A stretch of 64,000 bases of DNA from an uncultured Clostridia bacterium (lineage in GTDB: Bacteria; Bacillota; Clostridia; UMGS1883), in contig CANRCD010000001.1 of assembly GCA_947629005.1 (NCBI GenBank), positions 223,550 through 287,549 on the forward strand, in the 5' to 3' direction. Below the pieces are notes generated by a model. That model was not told the origin of the DNA, ran no database searches, and saw only the letters and a program-made list of their open reading frames with translations. Both the position numbers and the translations under genes were made by a program. The first letter of the stretch is position 1, and the number at the start of each line of letters is the position of its first letter. Shown piece by piece: positions 16,798-25,419 of this stretch.

Positions 16798-17514
16798 TCA
16801 AATCAGAAATCCGCCGTCTACACCGATTACCTGACCGGTGATGTAGCGCCCTCCTTCGCCCGCCAAAAACAACAGCGTGCGGGCAACGTCAATAGGTCTG
16901 CCAATGCGGCAAAGTGGAATTTCTTCGGTAAAAGCCCCGATATCCTCCTTGCTCAGATGAGCGTTCATTGGCGTATCTATAAGCCCCGGCGCCACGGCGT
17001 TTACTCTTATGCACGAGGGCCCGAGCTCCTTTGCAAGGGCGCGGCTGAGGCCGATTACTCCGCTTTTTGCCGCGCTGTAGTGCACCTCGCACGAAGCGCC
17101 GCTTACCCCCCATATAGAAGAAATGTTGATTATAACTCCGTCCTTACGGGATATCATCTGCGGTGCAACTGCCCTGCACATCAGGAAGCAGCCCTTAAGG
17201 TTCACGCCAATCATTTCGTCCCAGTCGTCGTCGGTAATATCTGTAAAGAGACTTTGACGGGAAATACCCGCGTTATTTATCAGTACGTCAATCTTGCCGA
17301 AACGCTCCGTTACGGCGCGGACGGCCTCATTCACGCTTTTGGTATCCGATACGTCGCACTGCACGGAAAATACGCTCGGGCCGGCAAGTTCTTTGGCTTT
17401 CTTTGTATTTTTATAATAGGTAAAGGCCGTGTTACAGCCTTCTTCTGAGAACAGCCGAACGGCGCTTTCTCCTATCCCGCCGGTGCCGCCGGTTATAAAA
17501 ACCGTTTTTGTCAT
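16798..17514 (-). CDS. fabG: SDR-family oxidoreductase (FabG-like)
   Basis: A 238-residue short-chain dehydrogenase. The NAD(P) motif TGGTGGIGES is near residues 8-17, NNAG near 85, and the catalytic Ser (NISSIWG), Tyr and Lys (YSAAK) are present. It is most like 3-oxoacyl-ACP reductases, yet no fatty-acid genes are near, so the substrate stays open. ATG 17514 follows a TAGGTG site; the longer frame upstream overlaps the peptidase gene. It lies 8 bases after that gene, in an operon with radA. Confidence 0.87.
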   Translation of the reverse strand: MTKTVFITGGTGGIGESAVRLFSEEGCNTAFTYYKNTKKAKELAGPSVFSVQCDVSDTKSVNEAVRAVTERFGKIDVLINNAGISRQSLFTDITDDDWDEMIGVNLKGCFLMCRAVAPQMISRKDGVIINISSIWGVSGASCEVHYSAAKSGVIGLSRALAKELGPSCIRVNAVAPGLIDTPMNAHLSKEDIGAFTEEIPLCRIGRPIDVARTLLFLAGEGGRYITGQVIGVDGGFLI

Positions 17515-17522
17515 TTTTTCAC

Positions 17523-18680
17523 CTACTTCCCAAGATAGGAAAAGTGCATATAGTCCTGCGGGCTGCTCCACGCGTCTCCGCCCCAAGTAAAGCCGTGACT
17601 GACAAAGGCAGTCCAGCAGTCGCCGAATTTTGTTATGGAGTACGGGTTTTCACCCGGCTCATAAAGCGAACCGACAGTGGAGCCGTCGGGGTATACGCAG
17701 TAGTTTTGTTCAGGGTTTATGTCTATAGCAGTGCCGGTTGCGTGCTCCGAAAGACGGCTCGATGTCGCTGTGGTCCTAAAGGAATAGCAATAGGTGCCGT
17801 ATTTGTCAATAGGAAATTTTTCCGGACCGTTATATATGTCGGCAAACACAGCCCTTGTGGCCTCTGCTATATTTTTATGGACAGTGAGCGTCATTTTCCC
17901 CGGAACCTTTTCTCCGTCTTTAAGCTCCCATATATCCACGGTTATTTCGGTCATTTGCGCATCGGCTTCCTCCTTGGTAGTTATGGGACCGTCGGTAAAG
18001 ACCTCAGCCGGATCGTTATCCTTATATTCGCCGTTATATACGTAATCACCGGTCACGATAATTTTATCCGACATCGCGGGCAGCGCCGCGTCGGGCACAG
18101 CGGCGGCGTAAAGTCTGGCCAGAACGACTGCGGCCTGTTCAACGCTGAGGCGTTCGGCAGGAAGAAAACGGCCCATATAGTCGCCCGTCAAGCAGCCATA
18201 AGCCGAGGCTTGGGCAACATACTCCGCAGCCCATGGCGAAACGCTGCCCATATCGATGAATTCATCGGGCGTATATTCGGGCTCAAGCGCGATATAGCGC
18301 GCCAGATTCACAAACAGCTTGGCGGCCTCCTCACGAGTAACAAGACCGTTCGGGTCAAAAATTCTGTCCCCTCGCCCGCTTATGAGGCCGAGGGCGGCCG
18401 CGGAATTAACCGCGGGAACGTCGGTATCGGCAAAGAACTCGTCCTCCACATCAGGGAAGGGAACGCCTGTCACGGCCTCGCAAAGTTCAGCCTCAAGCAC
18501 ACAAAGCTCGAGCCTGGTTATCGGGGAGGAGTAATCGCCGTGCTCCTCCACGGCCACTCCCGCTTCACGAAGCAGCGCAAAGCTCTGCTCAGCCCATGAG
18601 GCCGGAGCTTCAGCCGCAAGTGCTGATGAAGCGGCAAAAATGAGAATAAGTGATAAAAATGCAGAGGTAATTTTTTTCAT
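17523..18680 (-). CDS. Exported SLH-domain M15 peptidase (D,D-carboxypeptidase-like)
   Basis: A 385-residue exported protein: signal peptide at residues 1-23 ending LAA, SLH-type repeats at about 30-175 (FPDVEDEFFADTDVPAVNSAAA, GDRIFDPNGLVTREEAAKLF), then a C-terminal M15 peptidase domain with SEHATGTAIDINP and GFTWGGDAW plus DYMHFSYLGK, which give the His-Asp-His zinc ligands. It should bind secondary wall polymer through SLH and trim peptidoglycan stem peptides. ATG 18680 is favoured by AAAGGAT; an in-frame ATG at 18689 would overlap radA. It is in an operon with radA and the SDR. Confidence 0.88.
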   Translation of the reverse strand: MKKITSAFLSLILIFAASSALAAEAPASWAEQSFALLREAGVAVEEHGDYSSPITRLELCVLEAELCEAVTGVPFPDVEDEFFADTDVPAVNSAAALGLISGRGDRIFDPNGLVTREEAAKLFVNLARYIALEPEYTPDEFIDMGSVSPWAAEYVAQASAYGCLTGDYMGRFLPAERLSVEQAAVVLARLYAAAVPDAALPAMSDKIIVTGDYVYNGEYKDNDPAEVFTDGPITTKEEADAQMTEITVDIWELKDGEKVPGKMTLTVHKNIAEATRAVFADIYNGPEKFPIDKYGTYCYSFRTTATSSRLSEHATGTAIDINPEQNYCVYPDGSTVGSLYEPGENPYSITKFGDCWTAFVSHGFTWGGDAWSSPQDYMHFSYLGK

Positions 18681-18685
18681 GAAAA

Positions 18686-20059
18686 TCATCCTTTTATATA
18701 CGCTAGCATATCCGTTAGGTTCTTGACTGCCACAAGCTCCAGCCCTACGCGGTCAATACCGCCAAGAGAGTCGAAGGGCAGCATACAGCGCTTGAAGCCC
18801 ATTTTTTCAATTTCGGCGAGCCGACGGGCTGCCTGCGTTACGGTGCGAAGCTCGCCAGTCAGTCCCACCTCGCCGAAAAAGGCCATATCCTTCGGGAGGG
18901 AGGTGTTGGTCGCGCTGCTGGCCACAGCCGCCGCAACGGCAAGGTCGGTGGCGGGCTCGTCCAGCCTGATACCGCCGGTCACGTTTATGTACGAATCCTG
19001 AAGCGCCAAATCAAGATTGGTACGCTTGTCCAGCACCGTTATGATGAGCGAGGCGCGGTTATAATCGAGGCCCGAAGCCATACGCTTGGGGTTGGGATAA
19101 ACGCTTTTTGAAACGAGGGCCTGTATTTCGGCGAGGATGGGCCTTGTGCCTTCCACAGAGCACACGACCGCAGAGCCAGGCACGTCCACAGGACGGCCGG
19201 AAAGCAGCGTATGCGATGGGTTTGGCACATCAATAAGACCTTTGTCGCACATCTCAAAAACGCCTATCTCGTTTGTGGAGCCGAAACGGTTCTTCACAGC
19301 GCGGACTATGCGGTAGCTCTGATGGCGCTCGCCCTCGAAATAAAGCACGCAGTCGACCATGTGCTCAAGTACTCTTGGGCCGGCAATACTGCCCTCCTTA
19401 GTTACGTGGCCCACGATAAAAAATGTTATGCCGAGGTTTTTTGCAGTGCGCATAAAGCTCATTGTACATTCGCGCACCTGAGTTACGCTGCCCGGCGAGG
19501 ACGGAAGGTCGCCGTTATATATGGTTTGAATCGAGTCAATTATAACGGTTTTTGGCTTTACAGCTTCGATAGCTTCATTTATGGCTCCGAGATCGGTCTC
19601 GTTCGCGACAAGGATACCGTCGCACAGAGCGCCAAGCCTGTCAGCCCGCAGCCTGATCTGCCGCTCCGACTCCTCGCCGGAGATATAAAGCACAGTTTCG
19701 GTTTTGGCAAGATACCTGCACACCTGAAGAAGCAGTGTGGATTTGCCTATACCCGGCTCGCCGCCGCAGAGTATGAGCGAGCCGTTAACCGCGCCGCCTC
19801 CAAGCACACGGTCAAGCTCGTCGCTGCCGGTCGAGGCGCGCTCCTCGGTATCGGTGGAAACAGAGGTTATGCTCCGAGGCATGGCAGGGCCTCTGACGCT
19901 CTTTGCAAGGCCGGCCGAAGGAGCGGCCACGGCGGAGCTTGTCCTCTCGATTTTTTCCTCAATATAAGTGTTCCACTGCCCGCAGCCGGGGCATTTACCG
20001 AGCCACTTGGGCGACTCGTTGCCGCACTCTTTGCAGACGAAAACCGTTTTTGACTTCAT
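18686..20059 (-). CDS. radA: DNA repair protein RadA
   Basis: A 457-residue ATPase that promotes branch migration in recombination. N-terminal zinc finger CKECG...CPGCGQW (residues 8-28), Walker A GGEPGIGKST near 100, the RadA-specific KNRFGSTNE motif near 255 and a C-terminal Lon-like domain with a GEVGLTGELR stretch. The start at ATG 20059 gives the usual MKSKTVFVCKECG N-terminus. It is the first gene of a minus-strand unit with the SLH-peptidase and the SDR. Confidence 0.97.
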   Translation of the reverse strand: MKSKTVFVCKECGNESPKWLGKCPGCGQWNTYIEEKIERTSSAVAAPSAGLAKSVRGPAMPRSITSVSTDTEERASTGSDELDRVLGGGAVNGSLILCGGEPGIGKSTLLLQVCRYLAKTETVLYISGEESERQIRLRADRLGALCDGILVANETDLGAINEAIEAVKPKTVIIDSIQTIYNGDLPSSPGSVTQVRECTMSFMRTAKNLGITFFIVGHVTKEGSIAGPRVLEHMVDCVLYFEGERHQSYRIVRAVKNRFGSTNEIGVFEMCDKGLIDVPNPSHTLLSGRPVDVPGSAVVCSVEGTRPILAEIQALVSKSVYPNPKRMASGLDYNRASLIITVLDKRTNLDLALQDSYINVTGGIRLDEPATDLAVAAAVASSATNTSLPKDMAFFGEVGLTGELRTVTQAARRLAEIEKMGFKRCMLPFDSLGGIDRVGLELVAVKNLTDMLAYIKG

Positions 20060-20159
20060 ACGTATCGCTCCAATCGCTTCTATTTTACCATACCGCGCAG
20101 CGATTTTCAAGAGTAATTTTTTTGAGAAAATGTGATATAAATTTAGCTATAAACAGTAA

Positions 20160-20188
20160 TTTACCTTTTTAAGAATTAATGATATAAT
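20160..20188 (+). promoter_or_regulatory. Promoter of the secreted GH43-like gene
   Basis: TTTACC (20160-20165), 17-base spacer, TATAAT (20183-20188), followed by an AAAGGAGGT site before the ATG. Confidence 0.75.
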
Positions 20189-20216
20189 TATTTTAAATAA
20201 AAAGGAGGTACAGAAA

Positions 20217-23200
20217 ATGAAAAAATTTCTTTCATTGGTTGTCGCTTTGGCGATGGTTTTGGCGGCGGTTCCGGCAGTCATGGCCGAAGCGGCAACGGAG
20301 GAGGGCAGCATGGATAATGACCTTTTAGCCTACGTGAGCTTCGACAAATGGCTCGAGCCAGAGGCCGGCGGCGCCGAGGCCCTCGGGACCGCATCGTATC
20401 TTCCCGCGCTGTACGGCAACGGCGCTTATTTCAGCGGAAGCTACGCCAACAGGGTAATGATAACCGACGCGCAGGGGAATAATAATCTGCTTGTCGGCAA
20501 AGACGCGGTTACGATTTCCTTTTTTGAAAACCGCTACGGCGATAAGTGGCCGCTGTTTATTTCGCCAACGACGAACGATCAGGTGTACAGACAGGAAAAA
20601 TATATAGCGCTCTATGATGACGGTAATGAAATTAAGATTGAACGCTATGTCGGCGACAGAGACGATAAAACCAAATCTTCGGTTGCGGGCGTTTCCGGCG
20701 AAAAATATCCTTCCGCCGCCGCGAAGGACGGCTGGCGCCATGTCGCCATTGTCCTTACAGATAAAAAGACCGACCTATACGTCGATGGGGAAATGGTTGC
20801 CACAGCGGAAAGCGGCTCTAAGCTTTCGGACCTTTTTACGTCCGAATCCTATATAAGCATTGGCGGCGGCGACTGGCCGATAAAAAAAGATGATAAAAAG
20901 GTCGCAAATGAAACCTTTGAGGGTCTTATCGACGAGTTCCGCATCTACGGGCGCGAGCTTACAGCAGATGAAATAGCTTTACTCGCCGCCGCTCCGACAT
21001 ATACCGCCGAGCAGATTGCAGCTTCCCTCACTATCCCAGACGAGAACGGCGTGCTGGACAATCTCGACCTTCCCACCGAAAAGGATGGCGCGAAAATAAG
21101 CTGGAAATCGAGCGATACGGCCGTTATCACCGACGAAGCCGTTACGAAGGACGCGTACACCACTCCCGCAGGCGTTGTGAAGCGCGACGGCAGCGACCAC
21201 AGCGTAAAGCTTACCGCCACCGTGTCGCTTGACGGCAAGACTGCTGAAAAGACCTTTGACCTCACGGTAAAGGCCCTCGAGCCAATAAAGGACGAGGACA
21301 TGGCGGCCTACCTTTACGTTTATTTCCGCGGCAATGTAAACGAAAGCCCCGAGCACCTTCAGATACACATGGCCACCAGCGAGGACGGCTACCACTGGAA
21401 AGACCTCAACGGCAACTGGCCCGTGCTTACGTCTACTTTCGGCACGCGTGGTCTGCGCGACCCCTATTTGTTGCGCAGCCGCTACGGCGATAAGTTCTAC
21501 CTTATAGCCACCGACCTCGACACCGAAGCCCCGTGGGATTCCACAATTAATAAATGGGGGCCGTGGAGCCTCGCGGGCAGCAAGCACCTAATGGTTTGGG
21601 AATCGACTGACCTTGTTCACTGGTCTGAGCAAAGGGCCGTTAAGTTTGCCAATACGGACATAGGCTGCGCTTGGGCCCCCGAATCTATATACGACCCCGA
21701 TACAGGTGAGTATCTCGTCTATGCTTCGGGCAAGGACATGGCGCTCAAGGCCAAGGAAGGCAAGGAGCTCGATACGGTTTTCGTGGCCCGTACCCGCGAT
21801 TTCCGCTCCTTCAGCGAGCCAGAGATATTCTTTATACCCTACAATGAAAAAGGCGAACGTGTTGCCGCAATCGACTCCACAATTATTCATGCCGACGACG
21901 GCAAATTCTACCATTTCTTCAAATATAACGGATTGATCCACATGATGGTCAGCGACCACGCTTCCGGCGAGTATAAGAATGTGGATGCCTTTAACAGCAA
22001 GAATATCGGCGGCGAAGGCCCCGCTATATATAAGGTGAACGGCACCGAACAGTACGCCCTGTGCGTCGATAACTACAGCGTATATGTTCCCTATCTCACC
22101 GAGAATATTTCAAGCGGTGAATTTGTCAAGAGTACGGGAGAGGTAGTTATGCCCACCGGCTCCAAGCACGGCGGCATGATACCCATTACCCGCAAGGAAT
22201 ACGAGGCTCTGCTTGCCGAATACGGCCCCGAGTCCGAAAGCGAAAACGGAAGCGGCCCCGACCTGAGCTATAATTTTGAAAACGAAAGCATCGTCAAGGA
22301 CAGGCTCAAGGGCAGCGCCGCTATAACTGAGGAGGAAGGCCACGGCAAGGTGCTCGGCCTTGACGGCAGCAGCGGAACATATTTTGAATTCCCAAAGGGC
22401 ACCTTTGACCGCCGCGATTCTTTTACTCTGATTTTTGACCTTAAGAGCTCAATGGAAGGCAACTTCTTTACCTTCGCTCTCGGCAATTCCGATAACGATC
22501 CGCAAAATCCGATGCACTACCTCTTCTTTAGGGCGAGGAAAAACAATTTGCGTATTGCAGAAACGATTTCCGGCAACGGTTACGTCGGCCCCGGTCAACC
22601 TAGCAAGGGATTTGAAAAGGAAGCCTATACCGACGCCGAGGGTGTAAACGGCAAATGGGCAAGGATAGCCCTTGTTGTGAAGCCCGGCTATCTCGCCATA
22701 TATAAGGACGGCAAAATCGTGGCCGAGTCTGACGGGCTTACCGTCGCGAACGGCAACGGCGGCGTGTTCACAACCTCGCACATCGGCACGGAGGGGCTTG
22801 TGGCCTACCTTGGCAAGTCGCTGTTCGCCGGTGACCCGTATATGACCGGCAGCTTTGATAATGTTGATCTCTATTACCGTTCTCTCAGCGAAGCGGAGAT
22901 ATTCCTTGACGCCAACCCCGACATGAGCGACGACGCTATAATTGACGCGGAAATTGAAGCCATGTCCGTATCGGGCGGCGCGGTAAACGACATTAACCTT
23001 CCCACCGAGGGCCGCTACGGCACGGTTATCAGCTGGGCAAGCTCGAACGAGGCCGTAATATCGGCCGACGGCAAGGTTACACGCCCCGCCACCGAGGAGG
23101 GCGACGCCGAAGTAACCCTTACCGCAACGTACGAGTATAACGGGCAGATAAAGACCGTTGCATATAAGGTAAAGGTCAAGGCTAAATCCGCTCATGAGCA

Positions 23201-24323
23201 GACCTCAACCGCCGATTGGACCGGCAGCGACATAGGCGGCCCCGTCACCGATAAGGCCTACATCGAATTTGACCTTATTCCAAATAAAGATAATATCGAC
23301 GGCTTCATCGGAATAAGCTCCTCCGCGGTTACCCCCGCCGGCTGGGGCGATTACGCAATTGCGGTTCGCCCGAACACCTCCGGAAAATTTGACGCCCACA
23401 ACGGCACGGAATACAAAGAAAGCAACGAAGCGACCTATACCGCCGGCAAGCTGTACCACTTCACCATCGTTGCCGACGTATCAAACAAAAAATATTCGGC
23501 TTGGGTCACGAACGACGACGGCGAAACGGTTCAGATAGCCGATAATTTCAGCTTCCGCTCAAAGGCCGGCAGCGATCTTTCCAATGTTACGGTTCGCGGC
23601 GGCAACGGCATTGCGGCCGGAGAATTTTCCGTCGAGGACTTTAAGCTCACTAACGGCCCGACCGCCGAGGCTTCGCTCGGCTGGGACGGCGAAAATTTTA
23701 CAATTAACTTTACGGCCACTCCTGCCGACGCCATCAAGATTTATTCCGAAGCAGACAAGGGAACCGACCTTGGCAAGCCCCTTTCCGGCGAAGAAACGGG
23801 CATAGCCCTTTCCACCGCCGACACCAACCGTCAGTACAGGGCGGCTGCGGCTCTCGGCGAATTTGTGGGCGACGCTACGGCTCCCGTGAGCATATACAGC
23901 CTTGTGGCACAGGCGGTTGTGGATTATGCCTTTGACGGCGAGATAAACCCTGCGCAGCTTAAAGCAGCGAAAAAAGTTCTTGACAAAGGCGGCGTATATA
24001 TTGTAAAAGACGCCGAAGGGAACAAGGCTCTCACGCCCGAAACCGCTAAGCTGATGGCCATTGTCGATGATACGGTAAAACTCAATGAAAAAGCTGTAAA
24101 CGCCGGCCTTCGCTTTGCAAATGTCAGCTACGCTGTTGGCGATGGTGACATTGCCGAGGCTGCTGTCAGCGAGGACGGAACATATATCACCATAGCGGGT
24201 TTGAACACTATGGATGCAGAGGTTGTCTATCTTGAGGAAATCGAATTTTCCTTTGATGAAGATTCGATTGGCGAAATAATGGATGAAGACGGCGGCGATC
24301 CGGACTTCGTTGAGGAAATTTAA
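20217..24323 (+). CDS. Secreted multidomain GH43-like glycosidase with LamG and Ig-like modules
   Basis: A 1368-residue exported protein. Signal peptide 1-23; LamG/concanavalin-like module about 35-255; atypical bacterial Ig-like module about 260-350 (ISWKSSDTAVI); five-bladed propeller of GH43 type about 355-685 with RDPYLLR near 413, WAPES near 485 and IDSTIIHADDGKFYHF near 551, which carry the Asp/Glu residues expected for catalysis; second LamG module about 690-905; second Ig-like module about 915-995 (ISWASSNEAVI); then beta-rich C-terminal modules. No LPxTG or SLH anchor is seen, so it is probably released or held by its sugar-binding modules. Likely target: arabinan or arabinoxylan, in line with the GH51 gene. 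A 57-residue gene follows. Confidence 0.87.
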   Translation: MKKFLSLVVALAMVLAAVPAVMAEAATEEGSMDNDLLAYVSFDKWLEPEAGGAEALGTASYLPALYGNGAYFSGSYANRVMITDAQGNNNLLVGKDAVTISFFENRYGDKWPLFISPTTNDQVYRQEKYIALYDDGNEIKIERYVGDRDDKTKSSVAGVSGEKYPSAAAKDGWRHVAIVLTDKKTDLYVDGEMVATAESGSKLSDLFTSESYISIGGGDWPIKKDDKKVANETFEGLIDEFRIYGRELTADEIALLAAAPTYTAEQIAASLTIPDENGVLDNLDLPTEKDGAKISWKSSDTAVITDEAVTKDAYTTPAGVVKRDGSDHSVKLTATVSLDGKTAEKTFDLTVKALEPIKDEDMAAYLYVYFRGNVNESPEHLQIHMATSEDGYHWKDLNGNWPVLTSTFGTRGLRDPYLLRSRYGDKFYLIATDLDTEAPWDSTINKWGPWSLAGSKHLMVWESTDLVHWSEQRAVKFANTDIGCAWAPESIYDPDTGEYLVYASGKDMALKAKEGKELDTVFVARTRDFRSFSEPEIFFIPYNEKGERVAAIDSTIIHADDGKFYHFFKYNGLIHMMVSDHASGEYKNVDAFNSKNIGGEGPAIYKVNGTEQYALCVDNYSVYVPYLTENISSGEFVKSTGEVVMPTGSKHGGMIPITRKEYEALLAEYGPESESENGSGPDLSYNFENESIVKDRLKGSAAITEEEGHGKVLGLDGSSGTYFEFPKGTFDRRDSFTLIFDLKSSMEGNFFTFALGNSDNDPQNPMHYLFFRARKNNLRIAETISGNGYVGPGQPSKGFEKEAYTDAEGVNGKWARIALVVKPGYLAIYKDGKIVAESDGLTVANGNGGVFTTSHIGTEGLVAYLGKSLFAGDPYMTGSFDNVDLYYRSLSEAEIFLDANPDMSDDAIIDAEIEAMSVSGGAVNDINLPTEGRYGTVISWASSNEAVISADGKVTRPATEEGDAEVTLTATYEYNGQIKTVAYKVKVKAKSAHEQTSTADWTGSDIGGPVTDKAYIEFDLIPNKDNIDGFIGISSSAVTPAGWGDYAIAVRPNTSGKFDAHNGTEYKESNEATYTAGKLYHFTIVADVSNKKYSAWVTNDDGETVQIADNFSFRSKAGSDLSNVTVRGGNGIAAGEFSVEDFKLTNGPTAEASLGWDGENFTINFTATPADAIKIYSEADKGTDLGKPLSGEETGIALSTADTNRQYRAAAALGEFVGDATAPVSIYSLVAQAVVDYAFDGEINPAQLKAAKKVLDKGGVYIVKDAEGNKALTPETAKLMAIVDDTVKLNEKAVNAGLRFANVSYAVGDGDIAEAAVSEDGTYITIAGLNTMDAEVVYLEEIEFSFDEDSIGEIMDEDGGDPDFVEEI

Positions 24324-24337
24324 GGAGGGTGCGTAAA

Positions 24338-24511
24338 ATGAAAAGAGTGTTTGAAATCCCGAAAATATGTGCGGCTGAGCTCTGTGCCGAGGATGTTATG
24401 ACGGGCTCCGAGCTTGTCAAAGCGAACACAGCCAAGCTCGGCAAGGCCGAGGACCTCACCCCCGTTTCCACCGAATTGTGGAGGGGTACGGATGATAACT
24501 GGATAGATTAA
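24338..24511 (+). CDS. 57-residue peptide of unknown function
   Basis: A short gene with an excellent AAGGAGGGT site 14 bases after the giant GH43 gene. The product starts MKRVFEIPKICAAELCAEDVMTGS and ends with an acidic GTDDNWID tail. It resembles a loose class of clostridial peptides of the form K-x-Y/F-E-x-P ... D-V-[IM]-T-x-S whose role is unknown. It has two Cys (residues 11 and 16), no signal peptide and no modifying enzyme next to it. A terminator follows at once, so it is the last gene of the GH43 unit. Confidence 0.7.
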   Translation: MKRVFEIPKICAAELCAEDVMTGSELVKANTAKLGKAEDLTPVSTELWRGTDDNWID

Positions 24512-24520
24512 AATCTGAAA

Positions 24521-24553
24521 AAAGGCTTTCCGCAAAATCGGAAAGCCTTTTTT
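24521..24553. terminator. Strong terminator between convergent genes
   Basis: AAAGGCTTTCCG / CGGAAAGCCTTT, 12-bp stem, 6-base loop, T-run on both strands. Confidence 0.92.
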
Positions 24554-24563
24554 ATTCCAAAAG

Positions 24564-25418
24564 TTATTTGCCAAGTTCACGGTCGAGCTCACGCCGCCAA
24601 TAAAATAAATACTGCTGGGCAAAACCGCTGTACGGGCCAAAAAGGCGCTCGCCCTCGCTCTTTGCGGTTTTGACGGAGGTAGCGCCGAAGCGCTCTGCCA
24701 TAACCTTATTTATCCACGTATCTGTAGGGAAAAGGTCATATTTACCGAGCGAAAACAATAAAACGCAGTCGCAAACCTTATTCCCCACTCCCTTGACCTC
24801 CATCAGCAGCTTTCGGGCCTCCGACGTCGGCATGGCGCATAGGGCAGCCTCGCTCAGCTCGCCCGAAGCTACAAGCCGCGCGGCGCCGCTTATGTAACGA
24901 TCCCTAAAACCGGCGCCAAGCGCTCGGAAATCAGCAGGTTCAAGAACCGCAAGAGCTTCCGGCTTGGGAAAAGCATAAAAGGTTTCGCCGCCGAAATCAA
25001 AGCCCGTGCCGTAGGCGGAGCATAGCCTTTCCACAACGCGCTTGATATTAGGTATGGAATTGTTCTGCGATATTATGTAGGATATCAGCGTTTCAAAAAA
25101 TTCTTGCCGTAGCAGGCGTATGCCCGAGCCGTACTCCACAGCGGAGCACATCACGTCGTTGACGGATACGGCCTTTTTGATTTTGCCGTAGTCGCGGTCA
25201 AGGTCAAGGTACTCCCGCCAAAAAGCGTCAAAATCCCCGTCGTCACACTCAATGACAATGTTTTCCCCGTCGCGGCTGAGACGTGCGGCCCGCCCGCCGG
25301 CCACACCGGTGTAGCTGCCGTCCTCTCCCTTTTTCCAGCGGAAACACTGGCCGCAGTCAAATGTGTGTTCAAGATCAAAGTCCCGCGCAGGAATAACGGT
25401 TTTTGTAATTCTTCCCAT
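24564..25418 (-). CDS. ogg: 8-oxoguanine DNA glycosylase (OGG1-like)
   Basis: A 284-residue base-excision repair enzyme. N-terminal OGG domain with FDCGQCFRWKK near residue 19, then the HhH-GPD domain with ISQNNSIPNIKRVVERLC and the catalytic part LLMEVKGVGNKVCDCVLLF with its Lys, followed by FPTDTW with the Asp. ATG 25418 lies just after the anti-sigma stop (TAGaATG), behind GGAG; the frame extends upstream but inside that gene. It is the last gene of the clpE-sigma-anti-sigma unit, perhaps linking oxidative DNA damage to the same stress response. Confidence 0.9.
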   Translation of the reverse strand: MGRITKTVIPARDFDLEHTFDCGQCFRWKKGEDGSYTGVAGGRAARLSRDGENIVIECDDGDFDAFWREYLDLDRDYGKIKKAVSVNDVMCSAVEYGSGIRLLRQEFFETLISYIISQNNSIPNIKRVVERLCSAYGTGFDFGGETFYAFPKPEALAVLEPADFRALGAGFRDRYISGAARLVASGELSEAALCAMPTSEARKLLMEVKGVGNKVCDCVLLFSLGKYDLFPTDTWINKVMAERFGATSVKTAKSEGERLFGPYSGFAQQYLFYWRRELDRELGK

Positions 25419-25419
25419 T

